A stretch of 64,000 bases of DNA. Origin: Elgaria multicarinata webbii. Its lineage: Eukaryota; Chordata; Lepidosauria; Squamata; Anguidae. Position numbers and translations under genes: made by a program. Every line of letters starts with the position of its first letter. The stretch's first letter is position 1. Under the pieces are notes generated by a model. That model ran no database searches. It saw only the letters and a list, made by a program, of their open reading frames with translations, and was not told the origin of the DNA. Below are positions 11,986 through 22,775 of the stretch, piece by piece. The stretch is taken from assembly GCF_023053635.1 (NCBI RefSeq), contig NC_086177.1, positions 98,738,001 through 98,802,000 on the forward strand, given 5' to 3'.

Positions 11986-12864
11986 TGCCTCCTGGTCCGC
12001 CTCCTTTTTGCCTTGACCAGCGTTGGAGCTCTGACATCAGAGAAGCACCGGGGGGGGGGGGGCTCGGAGGTTCCTACAGGAATTGGGGAGGGGGGGCATC
12101 CAAGGCTGGATCTTTCTCTCCACCTTCAGGGGGAGGGGGATCTGATCTGTCCTATGGCGCCTGGGAAGCCCTTCCAAGGATCATAGGATTGCAGCCTTAA
12201 TAAGGACGGTACTTTACTGTTTTGTCCTTGCCACAATGCTGTGAGGTAGGTTACCCTTACACCGACTGAAACTAAAGTTGATAAAAAGCAGCTGACCCCA
12301 AACTACTCAAGGGTCCATAGCTGAGCTTGGACTTCAAAGTTCAGCCCAGTGGATAAAATCATGACTAACTTAAGTCCCATTCATTTCAATGGGTCTACTC
12401 TAAGTAGGACTTATATTGGATTTTGCCCTATCTACGCAGAAAACACTCGACTCTATACTGTAGAAAACAATCCGGGGGGAACGTCCATTTGTTTCATACG
12501 TTTTGGAGAGAGTGGAGCAGTGCTGAATATTCTGATTCCACCCAGCTATGCTTTCATACTTCCTAGGTATCCCTGATCTTTCCCATTGATTTTAACACTC
12601 TTCCTTGCTGGAAATACAAACTCCTGCCCTCTAGTGGGGAAACATAAAACGCTGGCATGCTAAACATTATCTGGTCATATTTTACGGCCACAATCCAGCA
12701 TAGAATTAGGCACATGCCAATACATTGAACTCAGTAGGTTTGTTCGGTATTGGATAGTTACCTCTACTCCCCCTACTCTTTAAAAAGATTGTATTGTTTC
12801 TAAACTAGAATGCTTACATGCATTTTTAATGCTTTTATTTTAAATATTTGTATTCAAAGCTCTG

Positions 12865-12926
12865 GTGTGGGCTGGTCCATGAAGTCACGAAGAGTTGGAA
12901 GCAACTGAACGAATAAACAACAAATT
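12865..12926 (+). mobile_element. BovB (RTE) LINE 3' end fragment
   Basis: GTCCATGAAGTCACGAAGAG followed by TTGGAAGCAACTGAACG and ATAAACAACA is a diverged version of the BovB terminus, known in squamates and ruminants. Confidence 0.75.
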
Positions 12927-12939
12927 CAAAGGTATCTTA

Positions 12940-13162
12940 GGGCTCATCTACACCAAACAGGACATTGCACTATGAAAGTGGTATATAAAAGGCAGGAGTC
13001 ATACTACTGCTTTATAGCAGTATTGAAGTGCACTGACCACTATTGGGGCCCTTTGACACATACCATATACCACTTTCATACCACTATATCCTGCTTGGTG
13101 TGGCTCCTGCCTGTTATATACTGCTTTCATAGTGGAATATCCGGCTTGGTGTAGATGAGTCC
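12940..13162. mobile_element. Harbinger-like MITE flanked by TTA
   Basis: Terminal inverted repeats GGGCTCATCTACACCAA and TTGGTGTAGATGAGTCC are flanked on both sides by TTA, the PIF/Harbinger target duplication. It is non-coding, with internal inverted segments containing CTATGAAAGTGGTATA. Confidence 0.75.
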
Positions 13163-13489
13163 TTAGATTGCTGCTTGGACCCAGACAGAAATCTGAAAAA
13201 CTAAGAGGATTTGCCTTGAAGATCTCTTATTTTTATTGTTAATAAAAACATCACTTATCCATGCGTCGATGGGCACTGTTTTGTCCAATGAGGCAGACAC
13301 CAAGTATAGGGAACAGGAGGGAACATAAAAGCAAGAAGGGTAATGAGATGGCTTACATGCACCAGGTCAGTTGGGAAGACCTTTCTCAATTGACAAGCAT
13401 TTGGCCTGTTGAGTTGATATTGAACTGACTGCCTAAAAACGAGTCTCCTTGGATTGAGGCTTTAATCTGCTGGCTCAAAATGCAGTTGC

Positions 13490-13775
13490 TGTGCTAGATC
13501 ACGCCAAAGCCCTACCTAGTTCATCATTGCTTTCCCACGGTGGCCAACAAGATGCCCACAGAAAGCCCACAAGCAGGACACGAACACAGATTCACACACC
13601 CTTGTTCATATTGCTCAGCAACCAGTATCATACTGCCTCTGATATTGTGAGGCTAACATCTAGCCATCCTGACTAGTACCCATTGTAGCCTTATTTGATC
13701 CATGTCTACTTGGAAGTAAGAACTGGTGAGTTCAATGGGACTTACTCCAGGTAGCTGTGTATAGGACTGAAGTTT
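13490..13775. repeat. CR1-like fragment followed by a short palindromic repeat
   Basis: Bases 13,490-13,685 resemble the minus-strand CR1 3' region (CCCACAAGCAGGACACGA). Bases 13,690-13,775 are a copy of the palindrome TTCAATGGGACTTACT. Confidence 0.6.
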
Positions 13776-13824
13776 CTCGCCTAGCAAGAGCCAAGCAGTG
13801 GCACATAGGTGTTCTGCTTTTAAA

Positions 13825-14230
13825 AAAAAATCTTACATTTCTATACTACCCATTAGCCAAAGCTCTCTGGGCAGTTCACAAAAGAAACTTAAAACCATAA
13901 AATACAACAACATAGTAAAACATAATATTAAAAACCCTAAGTTTAAAACAGAATAAAACCAAAGTAAGAAACAAGATAAAAGCCAACAGCAATTTAAAGA
14001 TCTAAAAAAGCACTAGTGCGTTGTTTTTAAAACTAAAGAGCTATAGAACCTGGGAAAATAAAAAGGTCTTCATCTGGCACCAAAAAGACTACAATTTAGG
14101 TGCCGGGCAAGTCACTTTGGAAAGGGTATTCAACAAGGATGCCACCACTGAGAAGGCCCTCATTTGTAGCCACCCACCTCAATTCATCTATTGTTCTAAA
14201 ATGTGTTGTGATCTGCCTTGAAGGATCTTT
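13825..14230 (-). mobile_element. L2-clade LINE 3' end
   Basis: Reversed tail (TTACATTTCTATACTACCC, AGCTCTCTGGGCAGTTCAC) followed by the upstream coding remnant with ACCACTGAGAAGGCCCTC. Confidence 0.75.
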
Positions 14231-14740
14231 AAAAAGAACAGTAGGAAGGTTCCATACGCCATTGCTGGAAACAGGGCCAGATTTAGGGGCAGTTAACCCT
14301 TGGGTGCTGGGCTTGCTGGGGAGGCTGTCATGGACTGTCTACTTAGCCATCTATTCAACAGCTGGAACAAATTGTACAAACAGTTCATATGGCATGAATG
14401 CATTCCCTAATGTGCAAATTTTAACATCTCACATGGCAGGGATAAATCATCTGTGCAAATCACACAGCCGAGTTGTGAAATGAGCTACACATGCAATAAA
14501 ATGGGTTTAAAAGTTGGACAAATGGGAGTTGGCGCTTTGGGGTTTTGAACCAATTAAACAGCCAGGGCATCATGTAAGAAATAGCGGGACTGAAGGCTTT
14601 GGGTCAATGTTCAGCCTCTTTTATTTGACTCCCTGCTGAAACTTGTTCCTTTTCCTAATGCACCTGGATAAATGTACAACTTTGCACATCTGTGCCATTT
14701 TGTCAAATAATCACATCATGTGCTTTTTTGTTTTTCATAG

Positions 14741-15830
14741 GCCGGTCATTCAGCTTCCTAGACCTACAGTATCTTTCCTGTCTTGGGAGTCACTAACCCT
14801 GGGATCAAACAAGGTCTTCGGAAATGTGATATCCCAAGTTTTGACTCCAGAATCAAAGTCACGGTGAAGAAAAGACAATCCTGTGGAGTATCGCAGCGAG
14901 TTTCATGGTGCCAAAGTCCCATTATGGGATTTTTCAACAAGGGCCCTTGTATATAGGTTCTCTGTTGTGTGCTACTTACTTCCTCCCAACATATACATAC
15001 ACTGCAGAGATTATTATTTTTTCGCTACTTTTTCTCATCACCACATTAATTGCTGTCTCATGGCAACAGTTTGGCTTTTCAGTTTTCTTTAGAATCCATA
15101 ACCATTGCTTCGACTTCTATGATAATTTGTAGACTTCTTGGCCAGCTGCTTCCGTTTCTTACGATGAGCTTCTATACCCATGGAGAGTTTATCCATCTCA
15201 ACACTTTTACGGAATCCATCCTGGATAGTGTTGGTCGGTTGCTCATTTTGGTTTTCTTAACAACCATCTCATTTGCAATTGGCTCTGTTTTGCTCCTCTG
15301 CATGAAGAAAACCCATTAACACATCCTGTGATTCACTGTTTGCCAAAAACATCTGGACTGTGGAACTCGGGAGATGTTGATAGTACAACGCCTTTGCTTG
15401 TTCCAAGCACCTATTTTCTACTGCTAAGATTGTACAATCCTAAAAACAAATGGACTTTGCAATGGAGGGCTTACGCTTCTTTATAACCGAGCCTGTTCGT
15501 AATTCTTTGTTGGTGCAACGACCGAGAGACTCTTATTTTTGTCAGCCTTCGATGCTGTAGTGCACAACATGGTTTCTTGAACCCTTGCCACTACATTTTT
15601 AGCTTGTTTCTAGGCTCCCCCGAGTGCACTTTTGTTCTTCAAGTAACTGCTGAAAGGAGAGGGAGAGAAATGGAGGGGATAACTCTGTCTTGGGTCAACG
15701 TTTAAAGGTGACTTTGCTGTGGTTTGGAGAGACTGATCCACCACCACCCCGCCCCCCCAATATACGCTGCACAAACCTAACGTTAGGACGGTTTGAATTA
15801 ATTAAACAGAACTTTTCTAGCTTTTTGTGG
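14741..15830 (+). other. ZHX2: Probable last, untranslated exon of ZHX2
   Basis: A strong acceptor (TTTTTCATAG) precedes a ~1.1 kb repeat-free block on the sense strand of ZHX2. It ends near an ATTAAA at 15,801-15,806 that could serve as a poly(A) signal. In mammals the ZHX2 3' UTR is completed by a separate final exon, which fits this position. The call is inferred: no coding potential is visible and the short open frames here look random. Confidence 0.5.
15801..15806 (+). terminator. Possible ZHX2 poly(A) signal ATTAAA
   Basis: A single-variant poly(A) hexamer at the downstream edge of the repeat-free block thought to be the ZHX2 3' UTR. T/G-rich sequence follows about 15-25 bases later. 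Confidence 0.3.
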
Positions 15831-16384
15831 TGACTCAGTGAAACAAGCTTAATGTTTGGCGGGAGTGTGTGTCAAATTTCTCATTGTCTCCAATTGTTCT
15901 TTTGCTGTTAGCTCTACCCTTCCTCTCATACTTGGCACGTACCCAGCCGTAGCGCTTCATCAGTTGCGGTTCTTGTTCAAGGAGCAGCCCCAGCTGGATC
16001 TGCTCAAAGCTCCATCTAGTCCAGGAGTTCACAACCTGCAGCCTGCCACAGCATTGACTGTGGACCCCTATGAGGGCTCTGCCTCTGCTAGATTCCCCAT
16101 TCCACCTATACTGTCCACTCCCTTTTCCAGAGGCCCTCCTATAGATTGCTCTTTCCAATGGGAAAGAGCCATCTCTATCAGGATTGCTGGGGGCCTGTGC
16201 AGTACAGCCAGAATCCTATGTGCTCCAAGGGGCTGAAAAGGATGTGCACCCCTGATCCAGGCCAGTATCTGGTTTCCTCCAAGCAGGGCCTTTAGGCATC
16301 AATCCTGTTCCATGATAGGAACTCTGTCCCTTTTAAGCTGTGTAGCTGTAATTATGCATTTATTTCGACCCTAGCCAATCATTA

Positions 16385-16570
16385 GGTAAACCGCCAGCTG
16401 AAGGTCCCAGGTTCAATCCCCAGCCTCTGCCATTAGACCCATCAAGTAGCAGGTGATGAGTAAGTCCTTTGCCTGAGACCCTGGAAAGCAGCTGCTGGTC
16501 AGAGTAGGCACCAGTAGGCTTGAAGGGCAAGTTACATGACCTGGTGCAGGGCAGCTTCCTATGCCTTGGA
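16385..16570 (+). mobile_element. tRNA-derived SINE
   Basis: The B box GGTTCAATCCC and the downstream AGCAGGTGATG, CCTGAGACCCTGG and AGTCAGAGTAG-like blocks match the other copies. Confidence 0.7.
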
Positions 16571-16689
16571 GCAGAATGCTTGCTCTCTGCAGCAAGCAAG
16601 AGAGGTGTTCCCATTCACTTTGGAACCTTTGTAAAAGCAGGCATCCAAGGGGAATGTTGCTGGACTACACCTCCCATCACTCCTCACCA

Positions 16690-16755
16690 TTGTTATTATT
16701 ATTATTATTATTATTTATTTATATAGCACCATCAATGTACATGGTGCTGTGATGG
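16690..16755 (-). mobile_element. L2 3' terminal fragment
   Basis: A TTA/TTTA repeat followed by TATAGCACCATCAATGTACA, identical to the end of the 31.7 kb L2. Confidence 0.8.
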
Positions 16756-17262
16756 CTTAAGGGCTGATGCATTGGCTGTGATGGCTTAAGGGCTGATGGG
16801 AGTTACAGTCCAACAACATCTAGAAGCCCAGATGTTCTCCACCCCTGAAGTAGGAAAACGCTTTCAAGCTGACGTTTATTAAGATGCCTTTCTCCACCTC
16901 CACTGTGTCAGATTCAAAGCTGGGGTAGCATTAAGAGCATGAACTGGAGAATCCGATTCCAGTCTCCCTTCAGCGACGTTCTCCCAATGAGGTGGGTGAG
17001 CTGTAACCTCTGTGGCAAGCTAGGAGAAAGCACGTGTTTGTGCTGAGGCTACCCAGAAGGAGCATGGCGTTTAAAGGCATCTAACTGCAGACACAGCTAC
17101 CACCCGGGTAGCATCTGACAGCCTGCCATGCAATTTCCGCCTGCAAGAGGGATGCGCATACGGTAAGGATCTTTTAAACCAGAGTTATTCAGTCTCGAGC
17201 CAAATCCAGCTGACCTGAATTCCCTAGATGCCCACACGCTCTTCTCTTTGCCCCACCCCCGA

Positions 17263-17800
17263 AATCATGAAATCCTAGAATTGTGGAGTTGGAAGGGACC
17301 ATAAGGATCATCTAGTCTGGTCCTCTGCAATGTGCAGAAAAACCAGTTAAACCATCCAGGAGAAGTGGCTGTCCAGCCTCCTTTTAAATACTTCAAGGAA
17401 TGGAGAACCCACAACCTCCATGGGTAGACTGTTTCACTGTTGTACAGATCTTACCATCAAGACGTTTTTCCTTATCTAGGTAGCTGTAATAATACCCATC
17501 CTTTCAGGTCCTAATTTCTATGGCAATGGACAATAGTTCTTAGCCATCTTCCCTGTGGCACCCTTTCATGTACCTGAACACTGCTCACATGTCTCCCCTC
17601 AGCCTTCTTTTCTCCAGACTGAACGTCCCCAAGTCCCCTTCAGCCCATCCTGATAGGGCAGGTCCTCGAGCCCCTGTATGATCTTTGTTACCCTCCTCTG
17701 AACCTGTTCTAACCTGTCAATGTCCTTCTGGAAATGTGGTGCCCAGAAACCAACACAATACTCCAGGTAAGGTCTCACTAGTGCTGACAAATGCCTCTCC
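17263..17800 (-). mobile_element. CR1 LINE 3' fragment
   Basis: The minus strand encodes [20 protein letters not shown] and the following CR1 motif. The 3' end is diverged more than in the copy at 200-855. Confidence 0.88.
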
Positions 17801-18060
17801 TAAGACTTAGTTTCTGGCACTAAGAGCTTCAAGCTCAAATGTGTTGGCATTTTGGCCCTGCATCTTTTCCCTTGGCCACCCTCACTACTGGAATGCAGCC
17901 TCTGAGAGCTTCCCTAAATGTGAGTTCAGCCTGTTGGGTTGAAAGAGGTTCAACCACCATGTTATTAACCCTTTCTCCTCTGTAGCATCGGCATGAGTGA
18001 GGGCATTCCTACAGCTTGCCAACTGAGTAATGTCTCAACAGCCCATTGCTGGCCTTAGAC

Positions 18061-18172
18061 CACGGGTGGGCAAACTGATGCCCGCCACATGTTTTGAACT
18101 ACAACTCCCATAAACCACAGGCAGCTTGGTCAGGGGTTTTGGGAGTTGTAGTACAAAGAATACCTGCCCCTG
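18061..18172. mobile_element. Palindromic hAT-like MITE with target duplication
   Basis: The flanks CCTTAGAC and CCTTAAAC match at 7 of 8 bases. The ends are CACGGGTGGGCA and TACCTGCCCCTG. Internal inverted copies of ACTACAACTCCCAT are present. Confidence 0.75.
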
Positions 18173-19044
18173 CCTTAAACCATCCATTATTTATTGGCCC
18201 AATCATAACAGACTACGTTGGAGAACATTTGTAAGGTTTACTGGGAAAATATATAAAGACCCATATCAACACTCAATCATATATCAACACTCAATCATAA
18301 TCTTCTAGCCTATAGAAACTAAGAGTTTTGCAGGTTGTTAGAAGAGCACCACTCACTTTACACCTTTGGAAGTGGAACTGAACCTCTTCGGAGGTAGAAA
18401 CATCAAGGCCTGGTGAGGACAAAGCAAATACCAAACAAGTTTAGAGGTTTTACAACTTTAATTTAAAACTTTGCCCCCAAAAAGGAAGAAATTGTTTACA
18501 AAAAGAGACTTTCTCTCTACAAAAGAACAGAAGTACCTATTTCAAAATGAAATCTGCCATTTTTCAGTGTCAGTTGGAGAATCTAGCAGGGGTTGGGTGG
18601 GGATGCTTTGGGTGAACAAAGCCAAGCAATGCTAAGCATTCAGAAGCGGAAGTGAGTTTACATCCAGAAAAGGCACAAGGCAGCAGCATCGGACTGGTGC
18701 AAATCACATGTTTGAATGCGCCAATTCTGCATGCAGAAATTAGCACATTAAGGAGAAGGTAAACAAAAAGCCTCCTCCACAACATGTATGTTTCTGTGTG
18801 CAAAGATTCTGATGGGGACGGATACATAGAGCCAAATCTAGCTTTGAGAGTGACACAAAGAACAGTCCTCCATACAACTGAGTCACTTGCTGAAGTGTGT
18901 CCTAAAAAGCCGTATCCCACATGCACCATGGTACAATCTCACCAAGACTGTACCATATGCCTTCCTCAGCACGCGAATCTGCTTTTAAGACTGATGCAGA
19001 TAAAAATGTGCAGGAGCAATCAGTTTCCTCTTGCAAGCACTCCC

Positions 19045-19115
19045 ATTTATTTATTTATTACATTTCTATACCGCCCAATAGCCGAAGCTTTCTGAGCGGT
19101 TCACAAAAATTAAAA
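19045..19115 (-). mobile_element. L2 3' tail fragment
   Basis: TTTATTACATTTCTATACCG followed by CCCAATAGCCGAAGC, the reversed L2 tail. Confidence 0.75.
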
Positions 19116-19921
19116 TTTCCTTCCCAATGCATTTTATACTTGGGAGGATGGATTCCTTTGCTCTTTTCAGATGTGTTAGGTGTTTACATAGCAGCAACAA
19201 AGAGCACAATAACATCCAGCAGTTTTCATTGCTAAAAAGTCAAGCCAGATTTCTTCTTTAACCGCTAAGCTCTTAAGCAATCAGAACTGTTGTTAAGGGA
19301 GATTTCGTTGCCTTCTCATCACCATGCTCCAAGCTAGAAGCAGCTCATACAGGCTTAATAGCCACACAGTGGTCCTTATCAGGTATGCGAGATTGGCAGG
19401 CCCACCTATCTGGGACAGGACCCCTGCTATTCACGCTCCAGGAACTGGATCTGCCAGAACAGTGTATGGGATCCCTTAAATTTCAACAGTACCACTGCTT
19501 GTACAGAGGTGTGCAATTGCACAATTGGAATATTTTCCCCAGCCTTTCCCAAGTACAAAGCTTTCCTGCCAGTGGAAAGCTAGCATGCCAAGGAGGAATG
19601 GCTTCCCCCTACCCTTTTTTTTAAAAAATGGGGCATATTCAAACCTATAACACCCTACCTAGATTCTGAAATAGTACAGTCCCTGGAAGTATATACCCAC
19701 ATGCCTTTACTGGATATATGGATCAGCTCTTAAAAGTTGTGGAGATATAGGCTTCATGAGAAACTAAGACCAACCAATAATACCTCACAGAATGCAGTGA
19801 TTAATTTCTCCCAAAATGCATAGGAGGGAGAATCCGGATCTTAAAAGGGTGGCTCTTTGTTTCACAGTAAGATGCCCTTTTTAAAATCAAGAACCAGGGG
19901 GTTTGGGCAAAGTAACATTCA

Positions 19922-20150
19922 GTGTGGTGTAGTGGCTAAAGTGTTGGACTGAGAGTCGAGAGATCCGGGTTCTAGTCCCCATTCAGTCATGGAAACCTAC
20001 TGGATGACTTTGGGCCAGTCACAGACTCTCAGCCCAACCTACCTCACAGGGTTGTTGTTGTGAGGATAACATAGAGAGGAGGGGGATTATGTACGCTGCC
20101 TTGGGTTCCTTGGAGGAAAAAAGGCAGGATATAAATGCAATAAATAAAAT
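19922..20150 (+). mobile_element. Sauria-type tRNA SINE, full length
   Basis: The head GTGTAGTGGCTAAAGTGTTGG has A-box character and GGTTCTAGTCC is the B box. The conserved middle reads TGGGCCAGTCAC and CCTACCTCACAGGGTTGTTG, and the tail GGCAGGATATAAATGCAATA ends in AATAAA repeats. Its 3' flank is shared with 25,465-25,517. Confidence 0.9.
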
Positions 20151-20424
20151 AATAAAATGCATTGCTTAGGCTAAGATCCAAAGGAAGACCGTTTACCCAT
20201 TGGCATAAAGCCAAAACATAGGTTTCTGGCTTTGATAGTGTAGTTCCTGCTGCAAAGAATCAAGCTGGAGTTCAATTTTAAGAAGCTGCTTGTCTCTTGT
20301 GCAGTGGAAAACACCTGCGAAGAAAAAAGCAAACAAGGCTCTAGGTACATGCTCTGTTCTGTCCCCCAAGCTCTATTTTGATCATATTAATCCAGAGACA
20401 TTATCCAGTGACAAAGCACTATAG

Positions 20425-20544
20425 CAACCTTCCTCAAATTGGCATCCTCCTGGAGTGCTGAACTACAACTTTCACTATTCCCAGCTGGGCATGATGGGAA
20501 TTATAGTACAACAAACCTGGAGGGAACCAGTTTCAGGAAGGCTG
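20425..20544. mobile_element. Palindromic hAT-like MITE
   Basis: The arms CAACCTTCCTCAAATTGG and CAGTTTCAGGAAGGCTG surround inverted ACTACAACTTTCA copies. The target duplication is weak. Confidence 0.65.
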
Positions 20545-20620
20545 TCCGATAGGAATTTGATTTCCCACATTCTACAAACCAGGACGAAAGGCAAGAAGTA
20601 TATGCTGAGACTTGGATCAT

Positions 20621-20626
20621 TTTATT
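20621..20626 (-). terminator. Probable DERL1 poly(A) signal AATAAA
   Basis: TTTATT on the plus strand reads AATAAA on the minus strand, about 2.0 kb beyond the DERL1 stop, and is not part of a recognised repeat tail. Confidence 0.5.
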
Positions 20627-21140
20627 AAAAAATATAAATAAAAACCAAGGCAAGAGCCATGACAAGGTTTATTACCATGGGGAAAGTGCTAAATGATTTC
20701 TTGATCTACACCTTCCTGCACTATTAAGACACATAATCTCAAGGTTTCAGCTTTCCTCAACAAAGACCACCACATTGGGATTTGTGTTCACACACTATAG
20801 AACAAGTCACAGACAACGTGAAATCCAGGGAGCACTTCCCTCCTCCCAGCTCAGCACAACTAGCAACCACATGTTTCGAAGAGCCTACAGAGGACGGGCA
20901 AGGAAGTCGCACCACCAGTAGTGAAACCAAAAGCATCTGTAGTCATTTGTACAGCGCTTCCCGTCTTGCAGTACTGCAGGAATCGTTTCTACTAGTACAG
21001 CTGGATGAACAGTTGTTTGCAGCTCCATTTACAGACACAGTAGAGATACTTGCTGATGTGATCTTTTTGGTGGGGGGGGGGGGATGAGACCAGGATTGCT
21101 GTGATGACTCTTGGGTTTGCCACATTAGTATAAGACGAAG

Positions 21141-21277
21141 CAGCCTTCCCCAACCGGGGGCTCTCGAGAACTTCTGGACTTCAAATACCATCTGCCCCTG
21201 CCAGCATGGCCACTAGTCAAGAGATGTTTGGAGTTGTAATCTAAAACATCTGAAAAGCACCGAGTTGGGGAAAGCTG
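21141..21277. mobile_element. Palindromic hAT-like MITE in the DERL1 3' UTR
   Basis: Ends CAGCCTTCCCCAACCG and TTGGGGAAAGCTG. Flanks AGACGAAG and AGCCAAAG match at 6 of 8 bases. Confidence 0.7.
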
Positions 21278-21787
21278 AGCCAAAGAAACACAGGGAATTC
21301 TGGGGAAGGAGGGAAGAGACCAACAGCTTGAGAGAACCAGGTTAGGTCAACTGCCTCCCACCATCATCAGGGTGTCCTGGCAAGAGATTTTTATTTTATT
21401 TATTCTCCAACATTGCTCCATATAACATCTGTCAACATCTCCACATGTGTTACGATATCACACTTGCTTCTTATAATAATTAACGTCCAACAAAGGTTAT
21501 TACCGTTTAGGTGCCCAAGTGTTATTCCAGAATGAGAAATCCAGGGAGGAGGAGGAGAAGGTGCCATCTGCTTTATTAAACCCACCAATCAGGCTCCAGC
21601 TATTCCTTATTTTTAAGAAAACAAGTACTCTGTGTTGAACTCCCCAACTTATCGTCTGCAGCCCAAGAAATGCATTCCCCTGTTCAATTTCACAGGCAAG
21701 ATACAAACCCAGGAGTCACTATGTTACAGATGCCATTTCAATCGTATGGATATTATTTACTCAGAAGGTAGTCTCATCAAGTTCAAT

Positions 21788-21868
21788 AGGATTCCTGCAC
21801 TGAGCAGGGGGTTGGATTCGATGGCCTTATAGGCCCCTTCCAACTCTACTATTCTATGATTCTATGAC
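21788..21868 (+). mobile_element. CR1 LINE 3' terminus
   Basis: GGGGGTTGGATTCGATGGCC followed by CCTTCCAACTCTACTATTCT and the terminal repeated ATTCTATG octamers. Confidence 0.88.
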
Positions 21869-22636
21869 TTACTCCCAAGTGAATGTGCACAGTACGGTGG
21901 CATAGAAGTGCATCAGATTTACTCGGCTGAAGATATGGTGGCCTTTAGTAGACCACAGCAAGTTTTAGAGATGAAAGCTATCGTTCATCACTCACTCCTT
22001 TCCCTCCTGCTTTGGTGCTCAAGCTAGTATCTCTCCCAACGGAAACAAAACTGAATCGGTTAACTAGTACTTTCTACCCACCCCACCCGCCAAAAGGGGA
22101 ATTTTTAACAGTCGGTTCCTGCTAAGTAAAGGCTAATGAAGTTACAGGTACCTGAAGTTCTTTTGTTAACATCAGAGTGAACTTTAAAGTAACTCTTCTA
22201 TTAATTACACTGTAAGGAGCAGTCTTGGACCAAAGAAGTAGATTCCTAAGAGGACATGGTAGGCCTCGTACATGAAGGGAGATTTACAAGACAGACGGTA
22301 CAGCATTATTCCACCTGAGGAGAGGTTGATAAGAGAAAGTACAGTGTGCTAGACAATGATCAAAATGTGTTTTCCTTTTGTTTTTTTAATGGCAGCACTG
22401 AGTTGAGCACTTTTCAAGAGCCTGGTATGGGGGGGGAACCTATCTTGTGCCATCCAGCTGTGTGTCACCTTCCACCAGGAACAAACAAGAATGCTTTAAT
22501 GGGCCACATTCCCAACAGCACTAGAGCAAACCTGGTCCTTGAGTACGTGCCACAGTAGCAATTATCCCACGTATGGTCAAAGATGTTCCTCACGCGCACA
22601 CACAAAAGGAAAAAAAGAAGAAGCAGGAAGTCCTTT

Positions 22637-22775
22637 TCATTGCTCGCCCAGCCGAAAGCCCTGGCCCCAGTTGTGTCTTCCGTCGCCCTGGCGATTGTCT
22701 GCGGGCCGGCGCATGCTGGCAGGTGGCACGCCAAAACCAGACACCCCTCCTCTCCTATTGGGCAGCCAGTTGTAC
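22637..22775 (-). CDS. DERL1: DERL1 coding exon 8 (C-terminus)
   Basis: Encodes YNWLPNRRGGVSGFGVPP and on to the stop, including the p97-binding SHP box NWGQGFRLGEQ. The TGA stop is at 22,637-22,639. Confidence 0.97.

Larger units (their letters stand above)
10066..14740 (+). other. ZHX2: ZHX2 3' UTR intron (inferred) filled with transposons
   Basis: The segment lies between the donor GTAACA after the stop codon and the acceptor at 14,740. It contains an L2 copy only 60 bases from the donor, a SINE split by a hAT element, a second L2 tail, a BovB tail, a Harbinger-like MITE, a CR1 fragment and another L2. I see nothing identifiable in 11,220-11,575, 11,990-12,350, 12,430-12,860, 13,165-13,490 or 14,240-14,740, except a poly-G run near 12,049-12,061. 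Confidence 0.5.
15831..20595. other. Interval between ZHX2 and DERL1
   Basis: Convergent 3' ends face each other here. It contains a tRNA-SINE (16,385-16,570), an L2 tail (16,690-16,755), a CR1 (17,263-17,800), a hAT MITE (18,061-18,172), an L2 tail (19,045-19,115), a Sauria SINE (19,922-20,150) and a palindromic MITE (20,425-20,544). Bases 18,450-19,040 are repeat-free and could be an extended DERL1 3' UTR: an ATTAAA on the minus strand lies near 18,460. I cannot decide this from sequence alone. Confidence 0.5.
20600..22636 (-). other. DERL1: DERL1 3' untranslated region (inferred)
   Basis: The stretch downstream of the DERL1 stop runs about 2.0 kb to a canonical AATAAA on the minus strand, close to the mammalian 3' UTR length as I recall it. 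It has acquired a palindromic MITE (21,141-21,277) and a CR1 3' end (21,788-21,868). The end point is inferred. Confidence 0.5.

Noticed and set aside
18450-19040. A separate gene downstream of DERL1
   Set aside because: It is repeat-free but has no convincing coding frame. An extended DERL1 3' UTR is possible but unproven.
19922-20010. A tRNA gene on the plus strand
   Set aside because: The tRNA-like head belongs to a full-length Sauria SINE with its conserved middle and tail.
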